64,000 bases of DNA from Paucibacter sp. DJ2R-2 (GCF_025717675.1 NZ_JAJIRT010000015.1:1-64000); one strand, 5' to 3'; shown: positions 48,585 to 57,723, counted from the first letter of the stretch. Notes: generated by a model from the letters alone, not told the origin. Numbers and translations are program-made.

Positions 48585-50972
48585 TCAGGCTTCTTCCAGC
48601 ACAAGGTGGTAATTGATGCCGCCGGTGCCAAAGGCATTGATGCCGGCGCGACGACGCGTCCCCTGGCCGCGCGGCCAGGGGCGGTGAGTGAACAGCGGGT
48701 CCAGGCCCAGGCGGGGCCAGTCCAGCTCGGGTTTGAGCGGGCGCTCAAAATGGTTGGCAGGCATGAGCTCATGCTCCAGGGCCAGCACGGTCTTGATCAG
48801 GCTGGCCATGCCGGCCGCCGCAAAGCAGTGACCGAACTTGGACTTGAGGGCACCCAGCGCCAGGCCCTGGGTGGCGCCGGCGTAGACCTCGGCCAGGGAG
48901 GCCGTCTCGACCTGATCGCCGATCAGGGTGCCCGTGCCATGGGTCTCCACATACTGCAGGCAAGCCGGCCCGATGTTCTGCGCAGCAAGGGCCTTGAAAG
49001 CCCGGCGCATCGCCAGCGTCTGCCCGAGCTGATTGGGCGCGATGATGGACTTGCTGTCGGTGCAGGCGCCGACCGCCAGCAGCTGTGCGCGCATGGGCAG
49101 GCCCAAGGACTCGGCCTGCGGCTTGCGCATCAGAAGCACCGCGCCGGCACCGTCTCCGGGCGTGAAGCCGCTCGCATCGCTGCCGAAACTGGCCATCAGC
49201 TCCGGCGCCAGCATGCGCTGGGCCGAGCACAGCAGCAGGTCGCTGCTGTTGACGGGCGTTTCAACGCCCAGCACCAGCACGCAGTCGACCTCCTCGGCGC
49301 GCAGGGCCAGGCAGGCCAGCTCCAGCGCCGCCATCGAACTGGCACATGCGGCCTCGACGGCCAGCACACGTGCCGGCATATCGCCCACCATGGCGCGGCC
49401 CATGCCGCTGGCCGTCATCAGGCTGGCATCGGCGGCACAGTCGCTGCGCTCGCCGAGGGCTTGAAGCCTCAGGCCCTGGCTCAGCGCCTGCGTTCGTTCG
49501 GCCGGCCAGGCCTCTTGCCGCGCCAAGCCCTGCAAGCTGTCGAGCAGCTTGGGCACGAGGGCTTGGGCGCCCGAGCCTCGCGCTGCAGGCAAGCTGAGAT
49601 TGGAGGCGCAGACCACCATCAAGCGCCCCAGCCTTTCAGGGGCCAGGCTGAGCACGGTGCCCCAGGCTTCCTCGGCCGCTGTGCGAGCCAGGTAGAGGCT
49701 GGCGGCATGGCCGGCCACGTCCTCGGGCAAGAGCGCATGGCTGGCGCGATCGATGTAGTAGGCCAGCGAATGGCGGGCCTGCGGGTCGAAGAAGGTGTCG
49801 CAGTGATGGCGCTGCGGGTCGAGCGATCGGAAGCGATGGCCCGGTTCACACAAGGCCTTCCAGAACTGATCGACGCCGCGGGTGTCGCCATAAGCGCTGC
49901 CGCAGCCGAGCACGGCGATGGGAATCGCGGGTTTTGCAGGGCCTGCGGAACCTGCGTCGGCGGGCACCATGGGCGGAGCGAGGTCGATCCGCCAGCCTGT
50001 GGGCCCGGCGCTGCCTTGCTGAACCGTCAGCGGCCCGCCCTGCGTTTGATTCAGTGCCAGGCAGCCCAAGGCCAGGGCTTGCAGATCTTGCATGGCGTGG
50101 CCATAGCCCAGGAGCTCGCGCACGGGCAAGCTGCGCCCGGCCATCAGAATCTGGGGGCCGGAGTGATCGCTGGGCTCGCTGCTCGGTGCCGTGCGATGCA
50201 GGGTCAAGGCCGGCCAGCTGGCGTGCGCGGCCACGGGCGCGCCGAGCAGCAGGGCACAGGCGGATTCGCGCCAGTCGGAAGGATCCCGGCCCGTCAGCGC
50301 AGGCAGGGGGCCGTCCACGGTTTGCGCGCCGAGGATCAGAACTTGCCGGCTGGGCCCTTGGGACAGGCAGTTCAGGGCCACGCTGAGCGCTTCAACACCG
50401 CCTTGCTCCTGCGATTCCAAGGCCAGGACTCGACCACGGAGCCGGAAGTGCGCCGCCACCCGGGCGGCGAGTGCGCTGGCCATTTCGCCCACCTTGTCGT
50501 GGGAGCTGGCGAGAAAGACCTGCTCCAGATGCTGGCGCCAGAGCGCCAGCAAGGCCGGAGCTTCGGCCTCGTTCGACCAGGCGCGCGCCGCCCAGCGCAT
50601 GGCGGCAGCGCGTGCCTCGTTCTCGTGGCTGCGGTTCAGCCCCAAGGCCGTCACCAGAATCACATCGCAATGCTCGCGATCCAAGGCCACGCCGGCTTGC
50701 TCGGCTTGGGCCAGGGCCTGCTCCGCCAGCTCCAGCAAATGGATTTGGATGCGCTGTATGGAAGCGCGGTAAATGGGCGGTATGCCATAACGCCCAAGAT
50801 CACGGGAGGATTCGGGCAGCCGCTGCTCGGGCGGTAGCGGCGCGAGAGGCGCGCGAGGCTCGGCCTTGGCCTCGGCCATGGCCCATTGCAGCCGCGCCTG
50901 CCAGTCCTCGACACTTGGCAGATTCGCATGGCGCAGGCCCAGGCCCAGCAGATGTGCGGCAGGCCGTGTCAT
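48585..50972 (-). CDS. Double ketosynthase (PigJ/RedX-like)
   Basis: 795 residues with two thiolase-fold halves. The N-terminal half (1-330) is degenerate: at the nucleophile position the sequence is LESQEQGG, with E189 where Cys is expected, so it is chain-length-factor-like. The C-terminal half (345-795) has the full triad C543 (VEAACASS), H678 (VETHGTGT) and H715 (KSKFGHCFAAAG). PigJ and RedX condense pyrrolyl from the PigG-type carrier with malonyl on the PigH ACP. It overlaps the adenylation gene by 4 nt. Confidence 0.87.
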   Translation of the reverse strand: MTRPAAHLLGLGLRHANLPSVEDWQARLQWAMAEAKAEPRAPLAPLPPEQRLPESSRDLGRYGIPPIYRASIQRIQIHLLELAEQALAQAEQAGVALDREHCDVILVTALGLNRSHENEARAAAMRWAARAWSNEAEAPALLALWRQHLEQVFLASSHDKVGEMASALAARVAAHFRLRGRVLALESQEQGGVEALSVALNCLSQGPSRQVLILGAQTVDGPLPALTGRDPSDWRESACALLLGAPVAAHASWPALTLHRTAPSSEPSDHSGPQILMAGRSLPVRELLGYGHAMQDLQALALGCLALNQTQGGPLTVQQGSAGPTGWRIDLAPPMVPADAGSAGPAKPAIPIAVLGCGSAYGDTRGVDQFWKALCEPGHRFRSLDPQRHHCDTFFDPQARHSLAYYIDRASHALLPEDVAGHAASLYLARTAAEEAWGTVLSLAPERLGRLMVVCASNLSLPAARGSGAQALVPKLLDSLQGLARQEAWPAERTQALSQGLRLQALGERSDCAADASLMTASGMGRAMVGDMPARVLAVEAACASSMAALELACLALRAEEVDCVLVLGVETPVNSSDLLLCSAQRMLAPELMASFGSDASGFTPGDGAGAVLLMRKPQAESLGLPMRAQLLAVGACTDSKSIIAPNQLGQTLAMRRAFKALAAQNIGPACLQYVETHGTGTLIGDQVETASLAEVYAGATQGLALGALKSKFGHCFAAAGMASLIKTVLALEHELMPANHFERPLKPELDWPRLGLDPLFTHRPWPRGQGTRRRAGINAFGTGGINYHLVLEEA

Positions 50973-52573
50973 GGGCTGTCAGGCTCGTCCAGCAGCAGGG
51001 CCTGAAGCCGCCGCAGGTCGATCTTGCCGTTAGCGTTCTTGGGCAGCTGAGGCAGAGCCACCCATTGCTGCGGCACCATATAGGACGGCAGCAGGCCGGC
51101 GCAGTGCTGCTTCAGGGCCAGCGTGCCTGGCACGCAGCGGCCTTCGCGCGTCACATAGGCCGCCAGCAGGCGTGGGCCGCTCGCGGTCGGCATCGCCAGC
51201 ACCGCGCTTTCGGCCAGCTGCGGGTGCCGAGCCAGGGCCGCTTCGATCTCACCGAGTTCCACCCGAAAACCATGGATCTTGACCATCCGGTCACGGCGGC
51301 CGTGGTACTGCAGCAGCCCTTGTCGCCAGGAGCCCTGGTCGCCGGTGGCATGGCGGCCCAGGCGATGTTGTGCGCTGTTGGCATCATCGGGGCGCTGCCA
51401 ATAGCCCGGCGTGACGCAATCACCGGCAACCCAGATCTCGCCGAGTTGGCCATCTTCGGTGATGTGCCGTCCGGTCTCGTCCTGCAACCAGACATCGGCG
51501 CCCCGAATCGGTCGGCCGATCGGCACCGGCCCATCGCTGTGCAGGTCATCGGCGCTGACCGGGTGCCAGAGGCAGACATTGGTTTCGGTCGGGCCGTAGA
51601 AGTTGTAGAAGCGGCAAGAGTCGGGGAGATGTGCCGCCAGGTCCTGCAACACAGGCTTGGGCATGACCTCACCGGCAAAGATCAGATGGCGCAAGGCACT
51701 CTGGCGCTGGGGCGCCAGCACGGCACTGCGCAGCAGCAGGCCGAAAAGCGAGGGCACGCCGTAGACCACGCTGATGGATTCCTGAGTCAGCAGCTCGCCC
51801 AGTCGCGCCATATGGCGCAACTCGGACTCATGGCTGATGTAGACGCTGGCGCCTGCCTGCACGGCCGCGAAGAGATCGAAGGTGCTGAGGTCGAAGTTGA
51901 AGCTGGCGAGGTTGAGCAAGCGATCCTCGGCCCGCAGGCTCAGGGTCTGTGCGGCCCAGCCGACGAAATTGAGCAGGTTTCGCTGATTGAGCTGCACGCC
52001 TTTGGGCAGGCCGGTGGAGCCGGAGGTGTAGAGAATCGCGGCCACCGAATCCGGCTCGACGCGTGTCTCTCTCAGGGGCGCCCCCTGCGGCAGGCCGTGC
52101 AGATCGGGCGTCAGCCACAGGCCACGCGCTTCAAGCCAGGCTTCGGCCCAGGCTTCGGTCGCCTGCGCTTGTTCGCTCAGCACCAGCAAACGAACCCGAC
52201 TCTGCCCTGGAAGGGGCCGGCTGGCCTGTGCCTGCAGCCACAGCGCCGCATGGGCGGCATCCAGGATCAACAGGGTCGGGCTGGCGTCGGCCACGATGGC
52301 CTGCACGCGCTCCACCGGTTGAGCGCCGTCCAGGGGCAGATAGCGGGCGCCGGCAAACAGCGTGGCCAGGATGCACTGGGCATAGAGTGCCTGCTTGTCC
52401 ATCCAGATGGCGACGGCCTGACCGGCGCAGTCGGCCAGCAGCTGTTCCCGGGCCGTGGCCACCCAATTCCGGCAGGCGCCGTAACTCAGCTCATGCGCGG
52501 AGTCCCGGAGCAGCGGTGCGGCATCGGGCCATGCCAGCAAGGCCTCATGGACGCCTGGCTGCAGGCTGTTCAT
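50969..52573 (-). CDS. Amino acid adenylation enzyme (PigI-like, probably L-proline)
   Basis: 534 residues, a stand-alone A domain with no fused carrier. A3 LYTSGSTGLPKGV, A4 FNFDLSTFD, A5 NFYGPTETN, A7 TGDQG, A8 GRRDRMVKIHGFRVELGEIE and A10 PKNANGKIDL are all present. PigI activates L-proline and loads it on a separate PCP; proline is inferred here from the PigA-, PigJ- and PigH-like neighbours. The gene overlaps the oxoamine synthase gene and the ketosynthase gene by 4 nt each. Confidence 0.88.
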   Translation of the reverse strand: MNSLQPGVHEALLAWPDAAPLLRDSAHELSYGACRNWVATAREQLLADCAGQAVAIWMDKQALYAQCILATLFAGARYLPLDGAQPVERVQAIVADASPTLLILDAAHAALWLQAQASRPLPGQSRVRLLVLSEQAQATEAWAEAWLEARGLWLTPDLHGLPQGAPLRETRVEPDSVAAILYTSGSTGLPKGVQLNQRNLLNFVGWAAQTLSLRAEDRLLNLASFNFDLSTFDLFAAVQAGASVYISHESELRHMARLGELLTQESISVVYGVPSLFGLLLRSAVLAPQRQSALRHLIFAGEVMPKPVLQDLAAHLPDSCRFYNFYGPTETNVCLWHPVSADDLHSDGPVPIGRPIRGADVWLQDETGRHITEDGQLGEIWVAGDCVTPGYWQRPDDANSAQHRLGRHATGDQGSWRQGLLQYHGRRDRMVKIHGFRVELGEIEAALARHPQLAESAVLAMPTASGPRLLAAYVTREGRCVPGTLALKQHCAGLLPSYMVPQQWVALPQLPKNANGKIDLRRLQALLLDEPDSP

Positions 52574-54159
52574 GCGGCCAACACCTCATGCAGGGGCAGC
52601 CTGTTGTCGCGGGCCGCGTCGAGCAAGATGTCCAGGGCCTGGTCCAGGTCCTGCCGGGTGTGCGACTCCAGAACGCTGATGCGCAGCCTGGCGTCGCCCA
52701 CGGCCACCCCCGGGAACACCACGGTCTGGCAGTACAGGCCGCGCTTGCGAAGCGAGCGCCCCATATTCATGGCCAGAGCCTCGTCGCCAATGCGGATCGG
52801 GATGATGGCGCTGCTGGAGTCCTCGGTGTCAAAGCCCAGCCGGTCCAGGCTGGACTTCAGATAGTGGATATTGCTCCACAGGCGCGTCAGCCGCTCGGGC
52901 TCCTGAGCCATCAGGTCCAGTCCAGCGATCAAACCGGCGGCGACCGGGGCGGGAATGGTGGCCGCGAAGACATAGCTGTTGGCGTAGAAGCGCAGGTAGT
53001 CGATGACCTCGGCGTCACCCACGGCAAACCCTCCCTGGCCGCCCAGGGCCTTGCTCATGGTTCCGACCTCCAGGTCCACCCGGCCCTTGAGATTGAAATG
53101 TTCGGTCGTGCCCGAACCGCTGGCACCCAGCACGCCGGTGCTGTGGGCATCGTCGATCAGCACGCGAGCCTGGTAGCGCTGGGCCAGCTTGAGCAGCTCC
53201 GGCAGATGAACGATGTCGCCATGCATGCTGAACACGCCATCGGCCACGATCAGACGCCCGCCCGGCTGATCCTCATGCCGAGCCAGCATCTCCTCCAGGG
53301 CCTTCATGTCGTTGTGGGGGTAAAGGCGCCGTGCTGCGCCGGAGAGCTTGCAGCCGTCCTGGATGCTCATGTGGTTGTAGACGTCGCCGATCACCTGGTC
53401 GCCGGGGCCCACGAGCGCGGCGATGGTGCCCAGATTGGCCGAGTAGCCGGAGGGGAAGACCAGGCAGTCCTCGCGGCCCTTCAGTTGCGCGAGCTTGCGC
53501 TCCAGTTGCTGATGCAGCTCGGTGGTGCCGGCGATCAGGCGGCTTCCGGTGTTGGTGGCACCGTACTCTCGGCTGGCTTTCTGGATGGCCTCCAGCACGC
53601 GCTCGTCATTGGCCAGGCCCAGGTAGTTGTTGGAGGCGAAGAGCAGGAATTCACGCTCCCGGCCCTCGTGGCGGTCAAAGATCGTGGCGCGATTGCTGCT
53701 GCGGCCGCGCGAGGCCATGCCGTACCAGAAGTGACCCTGCTCGGCGCGTTCGCGGTGAAAGCGCTGGAAGCGCCGGGTCTTGGTGAAAATGTCGGAGTCG
53801 CTGCCATTGCCCAAGAAGTCGCGCATGGTCTGTGGCGCTTGAGCCGGGCCGGCATTTGCCGCGGCCACAACCGGCTTTGTCGGAGCAGCAGGCTCACCTG
53901 AGGGCGCCGTGCTGTCCTGGCGCAAGGCGGCAAAGCGTGCACTCAGGCTCGCCAGGCTCTCGGAATCGCCGGGGGCCACCGTCACACGGGTTTGGAACAG
54001 CGCATTGAGCTCGCTGACGATGCCCGCCAGCATGATGGAGTCAATGCCGAGGTCTTCCTGCAGCAAGGCCTCGGGCTGCAGTGCCTCGTCGGCGTACTGT
54101 GAGTGTTTCTGAATGACCGCCTTGACGGTGGTCGAGGTGTCTTGGAGTGCTGCGTTCAT
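52570..54159 (-). CDS. ACP fused to alpha-oxoamine synthase (PigH-like)
   Basis: 529 residues. An N-terminal acyl carrier domain carries S41 in EDLGIDSIMLAG. After an Ala/Pro linker (about 85-110) comes a fold-type I oxoamine synthase: FASNNYLGLANDE, NTGSRLIAG, D336-D337-H339 in LIDDAHSTG and PLP lysine K370 in GTMSKALGGQGG. In the bipyrrole route PigH decarboxylatively couples L-serine to the ACP-bound pyrrolyl-beta-ketoacyl chain, giving HBM. PigH has two tandem ACPs from memory; only one is present here. Confidence 0.88.
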   Translation of the reverse strand: MNAALQDTSTTVKAVIQKHSQYADEALQPEALLQEDLGIDSIMLAGIVSELNALFQTRVTVAPGDSESLASLSARFAALRQDSTAPSGEPAAPTKPVVAAANAGPAQAPQTMRDFLGNGSDSDIFTKTRRFQRFHRERAEQGHFWYGMASRGRSSNRATIFDRHEGREREFLLFASNNYLGLANDERVLEAIQKASREYGATNTGSRLIAGTTELHQQLERKLAQLKGREDCLVFPSGYSANLGTIAALVGPGDQVIGDVYNHMSIQDGCKLSGAARRLYPHNDMKALEEMLARHEDQPGGRLIVADGVFSMHGDIVHLPELLKLAQRYQARVLIDDAHSTGVLGASGSGTTEHFNLKGRVDLEVGTMSKALGGQGGFAVGDAEVIDYLRFYANSYVFAATIPAPVAAGLIAGLDLMAQEPERLTRLWSNIHYLKSSLDRLGFDTEDSSSAIIPIRIGDEALAMNMGRSLRKRGLYCQTVVFPGVAVGDARLRISVLESHTRQDLDQALDILLDAARDNRLPLHEVLAA

Positions 54160-54184
54160 GGTGTGATGGCTCTGCGGTTTCGTC

Positions 54185-55309
54185 TCAGGCGGCCTGGGGC
54201 TTGTGCGGCACGATGTGGATGGGCTTGACTTCGCCGGTGTGGCTGCCGATGTCGCCGGGCGAGCGCGGCGCCTGGGCTTTCGCCTGGGCCTGGGCTTCCT
54301 GGATCAACTGGTCGCGGAGGCGCAAGTAGTAGGCATTGACCTTGTCGACCGAGATCAGGCGGTTGGCCTCCAGGCTGGAGATGCGCGGCTCTTGACCCTT
54401 GAGTGCGGCCATGTCCTTGGACTGCTGGATGAAGCGCTCCATGCGGCACATCAACCAGGGACGAACGCGGCGCCAGCCCGGAATGGGCAGCGGCTTCATC
54501 ATGGGCAGCAGCAGGTCGCGCTTGGGCTCCTTGTAGCAAATGCAGAGCCAGCAGTTGTCGTCGTCGATGGGGGTGGCGATCAGGTAGACATCGAAGACGT
54601 CGTTGCGGATCTGCACCAGATTGGGCATGAGCACATCGACGCCGATGCGCCAGCCGCGTGTCCAGGGCAAGCGGGCCTTGAGGGTCTCTTCGGCCGTGCG
54701 ATCGTCGTCTGGGCGCAGGACGAACTCGCTGCGGATCAGATGACCTTCCAGCTGGCAGCTGAAGTCATCGACCCGGCCGCCCTTGGGGTCCCAGATGTTC
54801 AGCGCCGAACCCTTGTGAACAAAGGGCACGTGGTAAACCTCGCAGACGCTCTCGACATAACGTGTGTAATGCGTGGGTGCATGCCAGGCGTAGCGAGAGG
54901 TGAAGCCGGTGTACTCGACGAACTCCTTGAACATCGGCACCTCAGGCAACTGCTCGGGGACTTGTTCGCCGGTCCAGCACCAGATCAGGCCGTGTTGCTC
55001 GCGCACCGTGTGGAAGGGCACATGCAAGTGCTTGGGCACGACCCCGTCCTTGCCCAGCACCGGCATGTGAACGCAGCGCCCGCTGGCGTCGTACTGAAAG
55101 CCGTGATAGGGGCAGGCGATGTAGTCGCCATGCTGCTTGCCATTGCTCAGGGGCACGCCCTTGTGAGCGCAGCGATCATCGAGGCAGACCACCTGGCCTT
55201 GTGTGTCGCGATAGAGCACCAGCTTCTTGTTGAAGCGGCGAATGCCGACGGGCTTGTTCTTCTTGACGTCCTCGCTGCGGAGGATGGCATACCACTGGTT
55301 CGGAATCAT
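54185..55309 (-). CDS. Rieske non-heme iron oxygenase (RedG-like candidate)
   Basis: 374 residues. Rieske cluster ligands C47, H49 (RCAHKG) and C66, H69 (CPYHGF). The mononuclear iron site is in YVESVCEVYHVPFVH: H160 and H165, with E157 where ring-hydroxylating oxygenases usually have the bridging Asp. RedG and McpG, Rieske enzymes of prodiginine clusters, close macrocycles by C-H activation. Here it could cyclise or hydroxylate the fatty side chain or the bipyrrole. It overlaps the ACP gene by 4 nt. No dedicated reductase or ferredoxin gene is in the cluster. Confidence 0.88.
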   Translation of the reverse strand: MIPNQWYAILRSEDVKKNKPVGIRRFNKKLVLYRDTQGQVVCLDDRCAHKGVPLSNGKQHGDYIACPYHGFQYDASGRCVHMPVLGKDGVVPKHLHVPFHTVREQHGLIWCWTGEQVPEQLPEVPMFKEFVEYTGFTSRYAWHAPTHYTRYVESVCEVYHVPFVHKGSALNIWDPKGGRVDDFSCQLEGHLIRSEFVLRPDDDRTAEETLKARLPWTRGWRIGVDVLMPNLVQIRNDVFDVYLIATPIDDDNCWLCICYKEPKRDLLLPMMKPLPIPGWRRVRPWLMCRMERFIQQSKDMAALKGQEPRISSLEANRLISVDKVNAYYLRLRDQLIQEAQAQAKAQAPRSPGDIGSHTGEVKPIHIVPHKPQAA

Positions 55310-55569
55310 GCGATTTTCTCCAAAGGGTTGAGGCGCATTACCAGCGCTTCGAGCCGGGCGACATTGGCGAAGTGCTCGGGATGGATGTCCGTCACCGGGA
55401 TCTGCACGCCGAACTCCTGGCGGATGAAGTCCACGACATCGAACAAGGCGGCGGAATCAAGGATGTTCAATTCCAACAAGGGCGTGTCACGAAGAACGCG
55501 GCTGCCGTCACCGAGAAAGGCGTCGGCGATGAAGCGGCACAGGGTCAAAGAAAACTGGCTGTCAGCCAT
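55306..55569 (-). CDS. Stand-alone carrier protein (PigG-like)
   Basis: 87 residues from ATG 55569, chosen because it gives the normal carrier-protein length and starts 10 nt after the acyl-AMP ligase stop. The phosphopantetheine serine is S39 in LNILDSAALFDVVDFI. In the bipyrrole pathway PigG carries proline and then pyrrole-2-carboxylate between the PigI-, PigA- and PigJ-type enzymes. An acyl-carrier role for the FAAL is possible, but that enzyme has its own fused carrier. Confidence 0.85.
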   Translation of the reverse strand: MADSQFSLTLCRFIADAFLGDGSRVLRDTPLLELNILDSAALFDVVDFIRQEFGVQIPVTDIHPEHFANVARLEALVMRLNPLEKIA

Positions 55570-55579
55570 GGCTACTCCT

Positions 55580-57697
55580 TCAGCAGGCAATGGGTTGCGA
55601 CTGGGTCCGGCGCCAGACTTCCTGGGCCAGCAGGGCCGGACTGTTGTGGCGGTAGAGCGCATCCGGTTCCAGCTGCAAGCCATGGCTGCTGTCCAGATCC
55701 GCGAGCAATTCAAGGGCCGCTATCGAGTCCAGCGCCAGGCTGGCAAAGCTGTCTTCGGCGCGCAGTTGCACCGCTTCGCAGCGCAGCGTCAGCGCGATGC
55801 GCTGCATCAACCAGGCCTGGATGCTGCTGACGCTGTCCAAGCTGAGTGTTATGGCTTCGGCGGCGAGCTCGGGCGTCCGAGGCTCTTTGTCCAGGCGTGC
55901 GTACAGGGGCAGGCTGCCGGACAGGAACTCGTTCTTCAACGCCACACGTTGCAATTTGCCCGACGAGGTGGTGCGCACCGTCTTGCGGGGAATGAAGAGC
56001 AGGGTGTCTACGTTGATGCCATACTTTTCGCTCAGGCGCGCGTTGATGCGAGCTTGGAGCTCAGTCATGTCGATGGCGCTTCGTGGTACTTCCAGAGCCA
56101 GCGCGACGAGCTCCTCGCCCAAGCGCCCATGCTGGAAGGCGACCGAGCGGCAGTTGATCAGTTCGGGGCAGGCTTGCAGGGCCTCATGCTCCAGATCCTG
56201 GGGAAAGTAGTTGGCCCCACGCACGATCAGCAGTTCCTTGCTGCGCCCCGTGATGAAGAGCTCGCCCTGATCCAGACAGCCCAGGTCGCCGGTGCGCAGC
56301 CACCCGCCTTGACCATCCAAACGCTGATCAAAGCATTCGGCGCTGCGCGCCGGGTCCTGCCAGTAGCCCTGGGTGACGCTGGAGCCGCGCACCCAGACCT
56401 CACCGATCTCGCGCTCGCCTCGGGGCAGACGCAGGCTGGGCTCGACGATGCGCAGCTCCAGGCTGGGGTGCGGGCGGCCGCAGCTGACCACGGTCTGGGT
56501 GTTGGCCAAGAGCGCGTCCTGCTGCAGCCACTGCTGCCGGGCCAGCGCTCGGGCATCGAGATGGCGGCGACCCAGCATTTGTCCCAGCGGCTTGCCGCTG
56601 ACCATCAGCGTGGTCTCCGCCATGCCGTAGCAGGGGAACAAGGCCTCGGCCTTGAAACCGACCGCCTCAAAGCGCCGCGCAAACTCGTCCATGCTGCGCG
56701 CATGGATGGGCTCGGCGCCGCAGAAAGCGACCCGCCAGCCACTGAGGTCCAGGCCTTGCAGCTCGCGATCACGCACCTTGTCCACGCAAAGCTGAAAGGC
56801 GAAGTTGGGCCCGCCGCTGCTGACCCCGCCACTGCAGCCCTGGCTGAATTCGCTGACCGCCTGCAACCAGCGGGCGGGGCTGCGCACCAGCACGCTGGTG
56901 GGCATCAGCAGACTGGCGAAACCGGCGTGCACCGGCTGCAGGACTCCGCCGACCAGGCCCATATCGTGGTACGGCGGCAGCCAGATCACGGAGCGGCTTT
57001 GCCCTTTGCGGTGGCCGAAGCAATCCTGGATCAGCTGCGAGTTCTCGACCAGATTGCGCTGCGTCAGCATCACGCCCTTGGGCCGACCGGTCGAGCCCGA
57101 GGTGTACTGCAACATCGCCAGGGCGTCCGGGTCGGGGTCCAGGCCGGCCAGGGATCCGGGTGGCGCCTGGTCCAGCTCCTCGACACAGAGCCAGCCCGTG
57201 CCGGCCAGTTCCGGGTCGGCGCGCAGCTCGGCCAGCTCTTCGTCCATGCTGGCTCGGCGGCACAGCAGCTGGGCTCCAGCGAGCTCGCGCAGCACCAGGC
57301 GCAAGCGCTCGGCCTGCAGCGGGCTGCGCGGAGGAAAGGTCGGCACGACCACGATGCCCGCAGCCAGGCAGGCCAAAAAGGCCACGGCGAACTGCCGTCC
57401 CTGCGGCAGTGCCAAGACCAGCTTGAGGCTGCCATCGCGCGCACCGGGCAGCTGGCGCAAGGCCTGGGCATAGCGGCCGACCCAGGCCGCCAGCTGGGCG
57501 TGGCTGAGCCGCTCGTCCTGATCGTCCTCGGTCTGCCAGAACTGATAGACCAAGTCTGCGCCCTGTTCCGCCGCATTGCGGCGCAAGGCATCAGCGAAGG
57601 TACGCGGACGGCCGGCCTCAGAGGCGCCGGTGGGGTTGGCGCAGGCCGGTGCGCGAGTTCGAATCGTGCTGTCGATCAAGATGTCGTCCATGACCAT
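55580..57697 (-). CDS. Fatty acyl-AMP ligase fused to an acyl carrier domain (TamA-like)
   Basis: 705 residues from ATG 57697 (MVMDDILID; the second ATG at 57691 is also possible). ANL motifs: YTSGSTGRPKGVM, the FAAL hallmark WLPPYHDMGLVGG, PCYGMAETTLMV, GWLRTGDLG and the A10-region SSGKLQRVAL. A C-terminal carrier domain has phosphopantetheine Ser658 in LALDSIAALELL. TamA of the tambjamine cluster has this ANL-ACP didomain form and selects a medium-chain fatty acid. It begins 26 nt after luxI, so the pathway is co-transcribed with the signal synthase. Confidence 0.9.
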   Translation of the reverse strand: MVMDDILIDSTIRTRAPACANPTGASEAGRPRTFADALRRNAAEQGADLVYQFWQTEDDQDERLSHAQLAAWVGRYAQALRQLPGARDGSLKLVLALPQGRQFAVAFLACLAAGIVVVPTFPPRSPLQAERLRLVLRELAGAQLLCRRASMDEELAELRADPELAGTGWLCVEELDQAPPGSLAGLDPDPDALAMLQYTSGSTGRPKGVMLTQRNLVENSQLIQDCFGHRKGQSRSVIWLPPYHDMGLVGGVLQPVHAGFASLLMPTSVLVRSPARWLQAVSEFSQGCSGGVSSGGPNFAFQLCVDKVRDRELQGLDLSGWRVAFCGAEPIHARSMDEFARRFEAVGFKAEALFPCYGMAETTLMVSGKPLGQMLGRRHLDARALARQQWLQQDALLANTQTVVSCGRPHPSLELRIVEPSLRLPRGEREIGEVWVRGSSVTQGYWQDPARSAECFDQRLDGQGGWLRTGDLGCLDQGELFITGRSKELLIVRGANYFPQDLEHEALQACPELINCRSVAFQHGRLGEELVALALEVPRSAIDMTELQARINARLSEKYGINVDTLLFIPRKTVRTTSSGKLQRVALKNEFLSGSLPLYARLDKEPRTPELAAEAITLSLDSVSSIQAWLMQRIALTLRCEAVQLRAEDSFASLALDSIAALELLADLDSSHGLQLEPDALYRHNSPALLAQEVWRRTQSQPIAC

Positions 57698-57723
57698 GGT
57701 GCTTTCGCAGGTGGGAGTCGGGC

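Noticed and set aside
47559-50837. A 1092-codon plus-strand open frame opposite the PigA- and PigJ-like genes
   Set aside because: No recognisable motif; the antisense strand has full catalytic triads and overlapping gene joints.
52570-54159. Biotin-pathway 8-amino-7-oxononanoate synthase or glycine C-acetyltransferase
   Set aside because: The fused carrier domain and the operon context match PigH-type serine-condensing enzymes; no biotin genes are near.
44587-57697. Prodigiosin as the product
   Set aside because: No PigB or PigD counterparts; the FAAL-ACP, extra dehydrogenase and amine-forming fusion point to a tambjamine.
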